Source: Nakaseomyces glabratus (lineage: Eukaryota; Ascomycota; Saccharomycetes; Saccharomycetales; Saccharomycetaceae). From it: 64,000 nucleotides of DNA. The notes below the pieces were generated by a model. It searched no databases, was not told the origin of the DNA, and was given only the letters and a program-made list of their open reading frames with translations. The translations under genes and the position numbers were made by a program. Below, one piece after another: positions 53,007 through 61,754 of the stretch; position 1 is the stretch's first letter; the number at the start of each line of letters is the position of its first letter. Location of the stretch: contig NC_088954.1 in assembly GCF_010111755.1 (NCBI RefSeq), positions 248,001 to 312,000 of the forward strand, given 5' to 3'.

Positions 53007-53763
53007 TTTCTTTCTAGTAGTATGGAAGGGGGGAACTATTGTACTCCTTGGAAGAGTTTATAGTTATAGTCTTCCTGTATTCCTCCATGCATTCTCTTCT
53101 TGTACTTGTCTAAGAAATTTTTCTGCACGTGATATTCACGTATCACAGTATATACCCGTCCCCAACAGCTTTTAGGGTTGTTATTAGGGTTCTCTAGTCT
53201 TGTTTTGTTTTTCGCTGAGAGTCTTGTATTGTTCCTAATCGGGGAACCCGTTCTGTGCAGAGTTTTACTGTGCAGAGTTTTACTATGCAGAGTGCTGCGG
53301 TGCAGAGTGCTGCGGTGCAGGCACCTTCTACCTTCTATTTATACTCTCTTTTGCCCTTTTTTCTTTTTCCTCGGAGACGGGCTGTCGTATACTGCATGAC
53401 ACGGAATCGCCGCACGCTTCTCTCACAGATGCCACTCCTTGGCGCAGGACCCTTAGATCCCGTATTTCTGCACAGTAAACGCCGTACGTGCTGGGATTGG
53501 GGGGTCCCCTCTCTCTCCCTCTCTGCACTCAATTCTTAGCAATTGCTGGAGATTGAGTGCGCTAATAATAAATGACTCTCCTAGGGCTTCTGGCTAAGTC
53601 CTCACAGGTAAACAAAAGACTGAACCCTAGGGTTCAAAGGAACAATATGAAAAAAAATAAATAATAAGTACTTTTGGCTGCAAACTTTCATAAACTTGGA
53701 AGTATAAAGGAATAGACTTGAATTCCATTGCCTACCGGATAATACATACATAGAATAGCAACG
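53007..53763. promoter_or_regulatory. PRP19/WSC divergent promoter with minisatellite
   Basis: 757 bp. Unusually GC-rich for this genome between about 53160 and 53560, and containing the 15-bp repeat listed below. Small ORFs in it arise from the repeat and GC content. Confidence 0.5.
53253..53320. repeat. 15-bp minisatellite, about 4.5 units
   Basis: Units start at 53253, 53268, 53283, 53298 and 53313 (partial). Consensus core TGCAGAGT followed by TTTAC or GCTGC. The first two units are identical; units 3 and 4 form a variant class. Confidence 0.85.
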
Positions 53764-55155
53764 ATGTTCTGGCACTTCTTGCTGCTCTTGTGTGCTGTGC
53801 GTGCAGAGCAACTGTTCTGCTCGAATGAAAACAGTGCTTCTGGCCCAGGTACTTCCTACACATGGCAGAGCACCGGGTGGTGTGCGTCGCATTGCAGCGG
53901 CTACGACTACGCCATTGTTCAGGGACTCATGTGCTGGTGCTCCAACTCCGGGCCTGCTGATAGCATAGACATATCCAGCTGCGACCACTACTGCCCCGGC
54001 TACAGCCTGGAGAACTGCGGGAGCCAGCAGAATAACGCATACGGGTACATGTACCTCGGGAGCCAGCCCCAGAGCGCCATTATACCACCCAGAAAGAGCT
54101 CCAATACTGCGCAATCCTCGACTCCAAGTTCTACCAGCGCTGCAAGCACTTCAAGCACATCTACAAGCACTTCAAGCACATCTACAAGCTCCACAAGCTC
54201 TACAAGCTCTACAAGCTCTACAAGCTCTACAAGCTCTACAAGTACTTCAAGCACAAGCTCTAGTTCTAGCTCTACAAGTTCTACGAGGTCATCCTCAAGG
54301 ACTACACTAGCACCTTCTACCACGTCTTCATCCTCTCGCACTCGCTCGAGTTCAGAGGCCTCGGACGACTATGTGCTGTCAACTTCGATGATATACTCGG
54401 TGATGACAGTCACATCAACACAGACGCACGATTCCGCCGTGCAGTCCAATGTGACGTCAGTGTTCTCCTCCAACGTGATAACGACAAAAGTAGTCACATC
54501 CATCATATCGACAGTGGCCACTGTGGCTACCACCACGACGAGCCAGGCGGCCAACACATCCGTGGCCTCTACAGCGGCGGGTATGCGTGGGAGCTCGAAC
54601 CAGGGCGATGTGAGCGAAAAGAAAGCGAAGGGGTACTGGCAGTCACCGGGCAAAGTTGCGGGCACTTTTGTTGTAGTTGGCGTTGTCATCCTCGCCATTC
54701 TGGGGCTGCTGTTCTGGTACTTCGTGCTGCGCCCTAGATGGGAACAAAAGAAATTCGAAAAGAACTACAATGACGCAGTTGGTCTAGCACCAGCAACTCC
54801 GCCAAATATGCCAAGAAATGAAAGCGGCCACAGCAGAATTTTCTCAACACCAATATTCCACACGCACCATTCAAGCAGCGAGGACGACTCGTCAACGGGA
54901 TCCAATGGTGCTGGCTTTAACGAGGAGAAAAACTTAGACGAGGCTAATGTGAAGACAAACAAGCGTGCCACAAGGCATGACGTTTTCGCAGACGACGCCT
55001 ACTCTGATTACTCTAATACAATTCCAGTCATGGTTGACCAAAGATTGGATCCTAACCAAATGATGTCACAAATAGAACAAAGTCCTTCCAACGTATCATT
55101 ATCTGATGACGTTGATTACTCAAGAAGGGTCTTACGAGTGATAAATGAGCTATAG
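53764..55155 (+). CDS. WSC-family cell wall stress sensor
   Basis: 463 aa. Signal peptide 1-14; a cysteine-rich WSC domain (about 15-100) with eight cysteines, including GLMCWCSN; a Ser/Thr-rich rod (about 115-290) that is O-mannosylated in the family; one transmembrane helix at about 298-321; and a cytosolic tail. The tail ends VDYSRRVLRVINEL and carries PVMVDQRLDPNQMM, matching the conserved Wsc tail elements that contact Rom2 and start cell-wall-integrity signalling through Rho1. It could be Wsc1, Wsc2 or Wsc3; length and tail do not decide. The gene is inserted between PRP19 and GRC3 relative to S. cerevisiae. Confidence 0.93.
   Translation: MFWHFLLLLCAVRAEQLFCSNENSASGPGTSYTWQSTGWCASHCSGYDYAIVQGLMCWCSNSGPADSIDISSCDHYCPGYSLENCGSQQNNAYGYMYLGSQPQSAIIPPRKSSNTAQSSTPSSTSAASTSSTSTSTSSTSTSSTSSTSSTSSTSSTSSTSTSSTSSSSSSTSSTRSSSRTTLAPSTTSSSSRTRSSSEASDDYVLSTSMIYSVMTVTSTQTHDSAVQSNVTSVFSSNVITTKVVTSIISTVATVATTTTSQAANTSVASTAAGMRGSSNQGDVSEKKAKGYWQSPGKVAGTFVVVGVVILAILGLLFWYFVLRPRWEQKKFEKNYNDAVGLAPATPPNMPRNESGHSRIFSTPIFHTHHSSSEDDSSTGSNGAGFNEEKNLDEANVKTNKRATRHDVFADDAYSDYSNTIPVMVDQRLDPNQMMSQIEQSPSNVSLSDDVDYSRRVLRVINEL
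54127..54290 (+). repeat. In-frame Ser/Thr codon repeat
   Basis: Imperfect tandem ACAAGCTCT / ACAAGCACTTCAAGC units encoding STSSTSS runs in the Wsc rod. Likely length-variable between strains, changing rod length. Confidence 0.8.
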
Positions 55156-56160
55156 AATAGCTCAATTTTAATCATTTATGTTTTTCAATCCCTTTTAATG
55201 ATCAAACCAATCACAATTAATGACGTTATTTTTATTACTTAATTAGATGAAGGTTAATGGGATAGATTGCATCCCTTCAATTTGTTTACCACAGGTTCAT
55301 TTCACTTTTTTTCATTTCAGTCCATTCCCCGTTCCAAATATTTTTCTCTCATTTCTTATTTGCTGCTTGAATATTTTGCAACTTGATGCAAAAACTTCTC
55401 ACTCGACATTATTGGTTCTTAATGACAGAAGTCATTCACTTTTTTATTATTTCTATCAAACGCTTTCTACCTAATCGCTCCTCCTGCATATAACCATAGG
55501 ATATTTTCCATACTCGGATCAAACTCCTAGTAACACACCCTGGAAACTTTCATCCAAAAATCATGCCACAGCAACTATAGAGCTCTAGGCATCGGGATTG
55601 CAGGTTATTAACAATTATCATTAATTCTTTATTCCATTTTTTACTGTTTTTCAATGCTGTTAAGAACTTTTTAGACCATGATAAACGCACATCAGTTCTA
55701 CTAATTGCATGGAACTATTTTTTTTTATTATCTCTATTATTTCCAACACTGTCATTTAAGGCCTTAAAAAGTACCTCGTGGCTAGCCCACTTTTATATTA
55801 CAAAATCGCTCGGCCAATGGATATAAATTTTTATAAAGTATCTCTTTTTGTATTTAGTATAGAACAATCTTCATCCAAATAACTATTATCATTTAACCAT
55901 CAGTAACGTGTTCTCTCGACAAATCCTTGATTTATGTTGAGCCTTATAGCAATAATAGCATACTATTTACTATATGTTTATTGTCTGAATCATCGATAAA
56001 TTTCACATTAATTGATCAAAGAAGCGATGCCCATCTTGAAAAAAAAAAATATTTGGCTTTAATGGTAGAGCAAGTACCTAACAAACTGCGAAAGATAACC
56101 AGGTAAAGCCCATAATTGGCATTTTACTAAACTCAAAAATTGCCCCTCTGAAACTATCTG
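55156..56160 (+). promoter_or_regulatory. WSC 3' end and GRC3 promoter
   Basis: 1.0 kb T-rich non-coding DNA. Degenerate PAC GCGATGC at 56024-56030 followed by an A-run at about 56039-56049 (RRPE-like). An exact ARS core match ATTTATGTTTT is at 55174-55184. No gene is seen. Confidence 0.4.
55174..55184 (+). other. ARS consensus match
   Basis: ATTTATGTTTT fits WTTTAYRTTTW exactly, in a T-rich intergenic region. Such matches occur by chance in AT-rich DNA, so origin function is unproven. Confidence 0.2.
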
Positions 56161-58053
56161 ATGGCAGAAACCGATCTAAATGCTTTAGCATACAAAGACT
56201 CTGATTCGACGGACACTTCCAGTTCGTCATCATCAGATGAAGAATACCAAGCTGAGGTCAAAGTTAGCAATCAAAATGAGAAGCAAGTCGACTACGACAG
56301 TGATACTGATCTCAATACAGATAACAAAGTATCCTCTGTTGATGCATACAAACCGTGTGTTGGTGAGAACTTGATTATTAGAGATAGCAATATAATAATA
56401 TTACTTAGAGCAAAGGAGAAGCTATGTTTGTCGGGTTTATTCGACCTGAAGATCGAAAAAGGTGGTCTATTATACAACGATATCCATTTTAATGCATCAT
56501 CAAAGACCTATCATTACTGGCATCCCCTATCAAATTCGATTCCCGAGATCAAAAGCTCTTTTTATGCAGGCTTTGAAGATGTGGATATTTCAGCATTTTA
56601 CGCAGCTTATGATATTTCACCGAATAACGATTATGAAACAGTCTTAAAAATATCTAATCACAAATCTAAGAGTTTAATTGATGGTGAAATTCTGATGCCG
56701 AGTTTAAAGAGCTTATGGATTACCAAAGAGGATTTCTTGCAAAAAAATGGATACACAAACTTTAGTTTTGACATCATCATGCCTGCAACACTTCAAGAGA
56801 TAACAACTTTGAATATATCTAAATCTTGGACTAATTGTCTCCAGAAACTCAAATTTATCAATCAAAATTCCATTCATGACACTAGGATAATGGTTATTGG
56901 TGGAAAGAATAGCGGGAAATCAACGTTTTTAAGGTCTTTAGTTGAAAAAGTATTGTATAGCCATGATATTTCAGACAAAAGTGTAAGTGAAATGCTATAT
57001 CTTGATTTAGATCCTGGGCAACCCGAGTTTTCTCATCCAGATTGTATCTCTATGACTCGTTTGACATCGAATGATATGAATTTTGGTCAGAGTTTTGGCC
57101 AGGCCTCGCCAGAAGTTTTAAAACAGTATTACATTGGCTCACCATCTCCGCAAGAGTATCCAACGCGCTACTTAAACATGGTGAACAAACTTATAACCGA
57201 ATTCGAGGACACAATGTTTGCAGGAATTTCTTGCATAAATTTGCCAGGATGGGTGAAGGGTTTTGGGTTGAACATATTGCAAAAGGTTTTAGAAATCTAT
57301 AAACCCACAGATATTGTATACCTTGAATCACCTTCTACAGTAAGACATTTCTCGGAGTTGAGAATACCAAAGAGTTTTTCATCAACTATGATGACAGAAT
57401 ATAGCCCTCGATCTTATCGCATACCCGCCGAGTTTTCGAATGCCGCCATAAATAACTCTCCAGAGATAAAGTTTGCTCCGTCAGATATTAGGACATACAA
57501 GCTTCTGTGTCTGTTTCACAGGAGTGACACATCAAATGTTCCAACGTTCGATTTTAGACCATTGATTGCGAAAAGTCCCAAAAAAATATCTTATGGACGT
57601 GCAGGTATACATACTATAATAATTAATATAGAATTTGCACTAGTACCGTCTCATGAACTCATCCAAGCTCTGGAAGGTACTATAGTTGCTATCTATCATG
57701 AAGAAAATACTGACGATGAACATGACTCCAGCTCTGATATCAGAGTTTTATCAAATGATGACCTCGAGACTGCCAAATTTATTACTCTAGGATTAGTTCA
57801 CTCGGTTGATGAAGAGAGGAAATATTTTAATATTTACGTTCCGGAAAATATGGTTGCAACTTTGAAAAATCTAGGTAATAGGTTTATGATAGAGAGGTTG
57901 AGTACAGAAACTCCATTTTGTGAACTATCTCCACCAAATAAAGTTCTAAAAACTGATCAAACAAGCCCTTTCATAAGTTTCAAAACAAGAAAGAAGTATG
58001 AACATGTATGGAAAATAAGAAAAAATATTAAACGGAAAGGGCATCATCTTTGA
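56161..58053 (+). CDS. GRC3: Grc3, polynucleotide 5'-kinase in rRNA processing
   Basis: 630 aa (yeast 632). With the nuclease Las1 it processes ITS2 of pre-rRNA, phosphorylating the 5' end for Rat1, and it also acts in Pol I termination. An acidic Ser-rich N-tail; a P-loop kinase core with Walker A GGKNSGKST (residues 247-255); LYLDLDPGQPEFSHPD (the Clp1/Grc3-type Walker B region); and the lid/clasp region. The C-terminus is basic (KIRKNIKRKGHHL). It is divergent from WSC's upstream side and convergent with RIX7, as in YLL035W-YLL034C. RIX1 and RIX7, other 60S factors, are in the same window. Confidence 0.96.
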   Translation: MAETDLNALAYKDSDSTDTSSSSSSDEEYQAEVKVSNQNEKQVDYDSDTDLNTDNKVSSVDAYKPCVGENLIIRDSNIIILLRAKEKLCLSGLFDLKIEKGGLLYNDIHFNASSKTYHYWHPLSNSIPEIKSSFYAGFEDVDISAFYAAYDISPNNDYETVLKISNHKSKSLIDGEILMPSLKSLWITKEDFLQKNGYTNFSFDIIMPATLQEITTLNISKSWTNCLQKLKFINQNSIHDTRIMVIGGKNSGKSTFLRSLVEKVLYSHDISDKSVSEMLYLDLDPGQPEFSHPDCISMTRLTSNDMNFGQSFGQASPEVLKQYYIGSPSPQEYPTRYLNMVNKLITEFEDTMFAGISCINLPGWVKGFGLNILQKVLEIYKPTDIVYLESPSTVRHFSELRIPKSFSSTMMTEYSPRSYRIPAEFSNAAINNSPEIKFAPSDIRTYKLLCLFHRSDTSNVPTFDFRPLIAKSPKKISYGRAGIHTIIINIEFALVPSHELIQALEGTIVAIYHEENTDDEHDSSSDIRVLSNDDLETAKFITLGLVHSVDEERKYFNIYVPENMVATLKNLGNRFMIERLSTETPFCELSPPNKVLKTDQTSPFISFKTRKKYEHVWKIRKNIKRKGHHL

Positions 58054-58132
58054 GTCTTCCATCAGTTACTGAAATCAATAATTATTTAATTAGTTTATTA
58101 ATGCAATTGTAATATTAAATATCTATTATGGA

Positions 58133-60637
58133 TTAAGCATCGTTTGGAGTTGGGACTTCATCGTTCCAGCCCATTTTTTTATTTAGTCTATCATATTTTA
58201 GCCTATCTTTATCACTAACGGATGGCTTTATCTTATTCAGAGCAACTTTAAAATCGGCAGGAGTAACAATAACTTCATCACTAGAAATACCGACACTCAG
58301 GTCTTCGAATTCTTTGTCCAAATCATTATCTCCTACTGACTGAATCTCTTCTGACTTGAAAAAATTACGTTTCAATGCCAATACGGAACTTTCACGAACT
58401 AAAGCAGCCAAATCAGCACCCGAAAAATTTCTGCAACGTTCATCCGCAACTATTTCCTTCAAGTCAACATCTTTTGACAATGGAGTACCATTGGATATCG
58501 TGAGAGTCCTTATTATATCAAATTTTTCTTGTTCATTTGGCAATTCAATAAACAAAGTCTTATCAAGTCTTCCGGGTCTTAACATGGCAGGATCTATCAT
58601 ATCTGGTCTATTTGTAGCACCCACAACAAATATACCATGCCTATCATTTAGACCATCTAGTTCAGTTAATAATGTATTGACCACTCTTGATGAGGATTCG
58701 GACATTGAAGTATCTCTTCTCGGTACCAAGGCATCCAATTCATCAAAAAATATAACACACGGAACAGATGCACGCGCTCTTGTGAAAACCTGTCTAATTG
58801 CTCTTTCGGACTCACCTACATATTTATTAAGTAATTCTGGCCCTTTAATAGAAATGAAATTTGCTCTAGATTCATTAGCAACGGCCTTTGCAAGAAGAGT
58901 CTTACCACAACCTGGAGGTCCCCATAATAAAACACCACCTGGAGCACTAATACCAACTTTTTCATAAAGCTCTGGCCTCTTAATGGGTTGGACAATAGCC
59001 ATATTTAATTCAATCCTTACCTTTTGTAGTGCACCAACATTGGACCAAGTGACGTCTGGCACAGTAGCAAAACCTTCTCTCTTGGCTGTAGGCTGAATGG
59101 TAGGTAGAGCCTTTAAAAAATCTTCATATTTAATAGTCAGTTGGTTTAATTGATCATCGTTTAGTGGATCAGGATAATTGTGAATGAACCTTTGTATTAC
59201 TGAGAGTGGGAGAGGATCAATCATATTTGCTGTATTTTTTAGATTGATCTCAGAGTCAGAATCTTTTTGCGAGTTGCCCTCTACAGAATCTAATTTATTC
59301 TTATCCACATCCATGTCTTCTACCGCTTCGATGTTTGGTACTATCGAAGCATATGTCTCAAAGATTCTTTTTATTGCACAAGTACCAGCAGCAGTAGTCA
59401 ATGCTTTCAAGTCGGCACCAACAAAACCGGGTGTCAACTTGGCCAACTTATGGAAATCAATTTCACCATCTATTTTTAGTTTTCCTGCCATCTTCTTTAA
59501 TATGTGTAACCTCGAAATTTCATTTGGTACATTTAGGCAAATTTCCCTATCAAATCTACCTGCTCTTCTCAAAGCAGCATCCAACGAGTCAGGTCTATTT
59601 GTAGCACCTATAACTATAACTGGCTTACCATTAGTGTTGCTTAAGGTTAACTCATCCATAGAAGTTAATAGTTGAGCAACAATTCTTCTTTCCATCTCCC
59701 TTTGAGCACCTCCATCACGCTTTGGGGTAATGGCATCAATTTCATCAAAAAACATCAAACAAGGAGCTAGAGATTTTGCTTCATCGAATAGCTCCCTAAT
59801 CTTCTTTTCACTTTCACCTGACATACCACTAACCACAGAAGGTGCAGAAATTGAAATAAATGGCACTTGCAACTCTCCTGCTAATGCATTTGCTATGGAG
59901 GTTTTACCACAACCAGGAGGGCCATGAAGAAGAACACCTCTAGGAGGTTCAACACCTGTTGATAAATATATTTCAGGATGCAATATCGGCAATCCTATTA
60001 ATTCCATCAGTTGCGCAATAACGTCATCCATACCACCAAGAGCACTTAACGACGATGTTGGTGGTGATCTATCCTCCTTGATCTTTTGACGTTTTGATTT
60101 TTGAGATGATTCCTTGGAACGTTTCCTAGTCTTAGTCTCTTGGTCAGTTTCACCATTTCCAACATCTGCGGCAGGTGTCTCTGATTTGGTTTCCCATTGA
60201 CTGACTATACTTTTGTTCATATCGTTGGTCTCTGGAGCAATCATCAAATTCTTTTCTGCCAATACATCACCCTCGTCCATAACAGGTGTATCTTCCACAT
60301 ATCCTGGCATTTCTTGCAGTTCCTCCATTTCATCCTCGACTATAGCTTTCAATACTTTCTCTATCGTTTTTTGCAATGGCACTTTCTTTACTCTTTGCAA
60401 TGACAAGTCCTTTGATAAAACATAGGTAAAAATCTCGCCAGGAACCAAATCCTTCGCAAAGCATGTAGCATCCATGATGTCCATTTCTTCATCTTCTTGG
60501 GAACTATCCGCTTGACTCCGGAGTTGCCTTTGTTTTTCTAAGGTCTTCTCTTCCAACATCCTATAAATAAGATCAGTTAGCTTATTCTCAAGAGAGTTCG
60601 TAAGCGACCCATTCTTCTTACCTTTAGCCTTAGCCAT
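58133..60637 (-). CDS. RIX7: Rix7, AAA ATPase of 60S ribosome assembly
   Basis: 834 aa (yeast 837). NVL2 homologue that removes Nsa1 from pre-60S particles in the nucleolus. An N-terminal domain with a basic patch (TRKRSKESSQKSKRQKIK, about 167-186), then two full AAA modules: D1 Walker A GPPGCGKT at 239-246 with MFFDEIDAI, and D2 Walker A GPPGCGKT at 573-580 with IFFDELDAL. Both have intact GATNRPD and arginine-finger regions (GRFD, GRLD), so both sites should be active. It is divergent from IRC19 across 307 bp containing a PAC box. Confidence 0.97.
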   Translation of the reverse strand: MAKAKGKKNGSLTNSLENKLTDLIYRMLEEKTLEKQRQLRSQADSSQEDEEMDIMDATCFAKDLVPGEIFTYVLSKDLSLQRVKKVPLQKTIEKVLKAIVEDEMEELQEMPGYVEDTPVMDEGDVLAEKNLMIAPETNDMNKSIVSQWETKSETPAADVGNGETDQETKTRKRSKESSQKSKRQKIKEDRSPPTSSLSALGGMDDVIAQLMELIGLPILHPEIYLSTGVEPPRGVLLHGPPGCGKTSIANALAGELQVPFISISAPSVVSGMSGESEKKIRELFDEAKSLAPCLMFFDEIDAITPKRDGGAQREMERRIVAQLLTSMDELTLSNTNGKPVIVIGATNRPDSLDAALRRAGRFDREICLNVPNEISRLHILKKMAGKLKIDGEIDFHKLAKLTPGFVGADLKALTTAAGTCAIKRIFETYASIVPNIEAVEDMDVDKNKLDSVEGNSQKDSDSEINLKNTANMIDPLPLSVIQRFIHNYPDPLNDDQLNQLTIKYEDFLKALPTIQPTAKREGFATVPDVTWSNVGALQKVRIELNMAIVQPIKRPELYEKVGISAPGGVLLWGPPGCGKTLLAKAVANESRANFISIKGPELLNKYVGESERAIRQVFTRARASVPCVIFFDELDALVPRRDTSMSESSSRVVNTLLTELDGLNDRHGIFVVGATNRPDMIDPAMLRPGRLDKTLFIELPNEQEKFDIIRTLTISNGTPLSKDVDLKEIVADERCRNFSGADLAALVRESSVLALKRNFFKSEEIQSVGDNDLDKEFEDLSVGISSDEVIVTPADFKVALNKIKPSVSDKDRLKYDRLNKKMGWNDEVPTPNDA

Positions 60638-60944
60638 CCTGTCCCACTCTAAATACCTTGATCCAAGACGAAGAGAAAGTGTTATTCCTGTCCAATCGAT
60701 GAGGGCATCGCTGGTCTTATATGCATTTGATAGCTATTTTTCACTTTTGAATCAAGAGCTCATCGCAAAATTTTGAAAAAAAAAATTGAAATTTAGGATG
60801 CGATGCCCTCATCTCTAACGTTTGTGCCAAACAACATAAGAAGAGTCTCCATTCTAGTCATAGTCATCACAACAAATATATATATATATATGTATGTATG
60901 TATGTAGAGAGTTCTTTTCACAGTTCCATAAGTGATTGTATAAC
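60638..60944. promoter_or_regulatory. RIX7/IRC19 divergent promoter
   Basis: 307 bp with PAC CTCATCGC at 60759-60766, about 120 bp upstream of RIX7, joined to AAAATTTTGAAAAA (RRPE-like, from 60767). A TA/TATG microsatellite lies next to the IRC19 start. Confidence 0.65.
60876..60906. repeat. AT/TATG microsatellite
   Basis: About eight AT dinucleotides followed by four TATG tetranucleotides, ending about 40 bp before the IRC19 ATG. Confidence 0.85.
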
Positions 60945-61580
60945 ATGGTTAGGAGGGGAGTGGGCACAATTGAGACTGTTAATGCTTTGGTCAATGATAA
61001 TTACGCGTTGATACGCAACGTTGCGAAATATATGCTAAATGACAAGGGCCTAACCAATGCGGAGTTCCTCAGGGCAAGCTATAGACGGTTCATCAGGCTT
61101 CGACCATTTGTATCCAATAGAAGTATGGTGAAGGACACATATACTGACTATATCAGGTATAAGTATCGATATGAAGATTATCCTAAGCGAATGGCTATGA
61201 TAGGTGTGCAATGTGATAATCAATTGAATCGAAGCCAGGTTAAGAACAGTCTATCTTTTGTAGCAAAAGCTTGCTCGTTTATAGATGAGTCTAAGGGGAC
61301 TAAATTTGAAGTGGCGAGAGATAATACGATGTGCCGCCAGATTCTCAAGAATTTGTTGACTATTCACTACGAGAAAACTTCGCATACCAACGAGAAACGA
61401 ACCCCACTGAGGCATATATTCCAATATTCATTTGAACATATGAAGGACATAAACAAAAGTACAAATTCTCAATCTTATAGCAAGCCAGCTAGTCCCAAAT
61501 CATCACTTATACTTGATTTGTACGGTGAATTTGACAGAGACATATTACTATTGAACAACCTTCTTAACATGCGTTTATAA
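60945..61580 (+). CDS. IRC19: Irc19/Rrg4, mitochondrial-genome maintenance protein
   Basis: 211 aa from the first ATG at 60945 (yeast 230); an upstream in-frame TTG is not a start. Motif YRRFIRLRPFVSNRSMVKDTY matches yeast YRRFMRLKPFISN...MVKDTY, and ARDNTMCRQILKNLLTIHYEK matches its counterpart almost exactly. In yeast the gene is needed for respiratory growth and genome maintenance; molecular function is unknown. It is followed by SSK1 in convergent orientation. Confidence 0.93.
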   Translation: MVRRGVGTIETVNALVNDNYALIRNVAKYMLNDKGLTNAEFLRASYRRFIRLRPFVSNRSMVKDTYTDYIRYKYRYEDYPKRMAMIGVQCDNQLNRSQVKNSLSFVAKACSFIDESKGTKFEVARDNTMCRQILKNLLTIHYEKTSHTNEKRTPLRHIFQYSFEHMKDINKSTNSQSYSKPASPKSSLILDLYGEFDRDILLLNNLLNMRL

Positions 61581-61754
61581 TATTTCAACTAGAGTGATAG
61601 AGAAGTGACTGCCAAATGTAGAAAGATGAAAGCATTATCCAATTTCCACATTAGTTTCGGTCATGTATATTAATTTGGCCGCCTAACGCTAAAATGATCT
61701 ATCTAAAACCCTGATTAATGTTATAAACCCGATAAAGATAAGTAATATATATTC

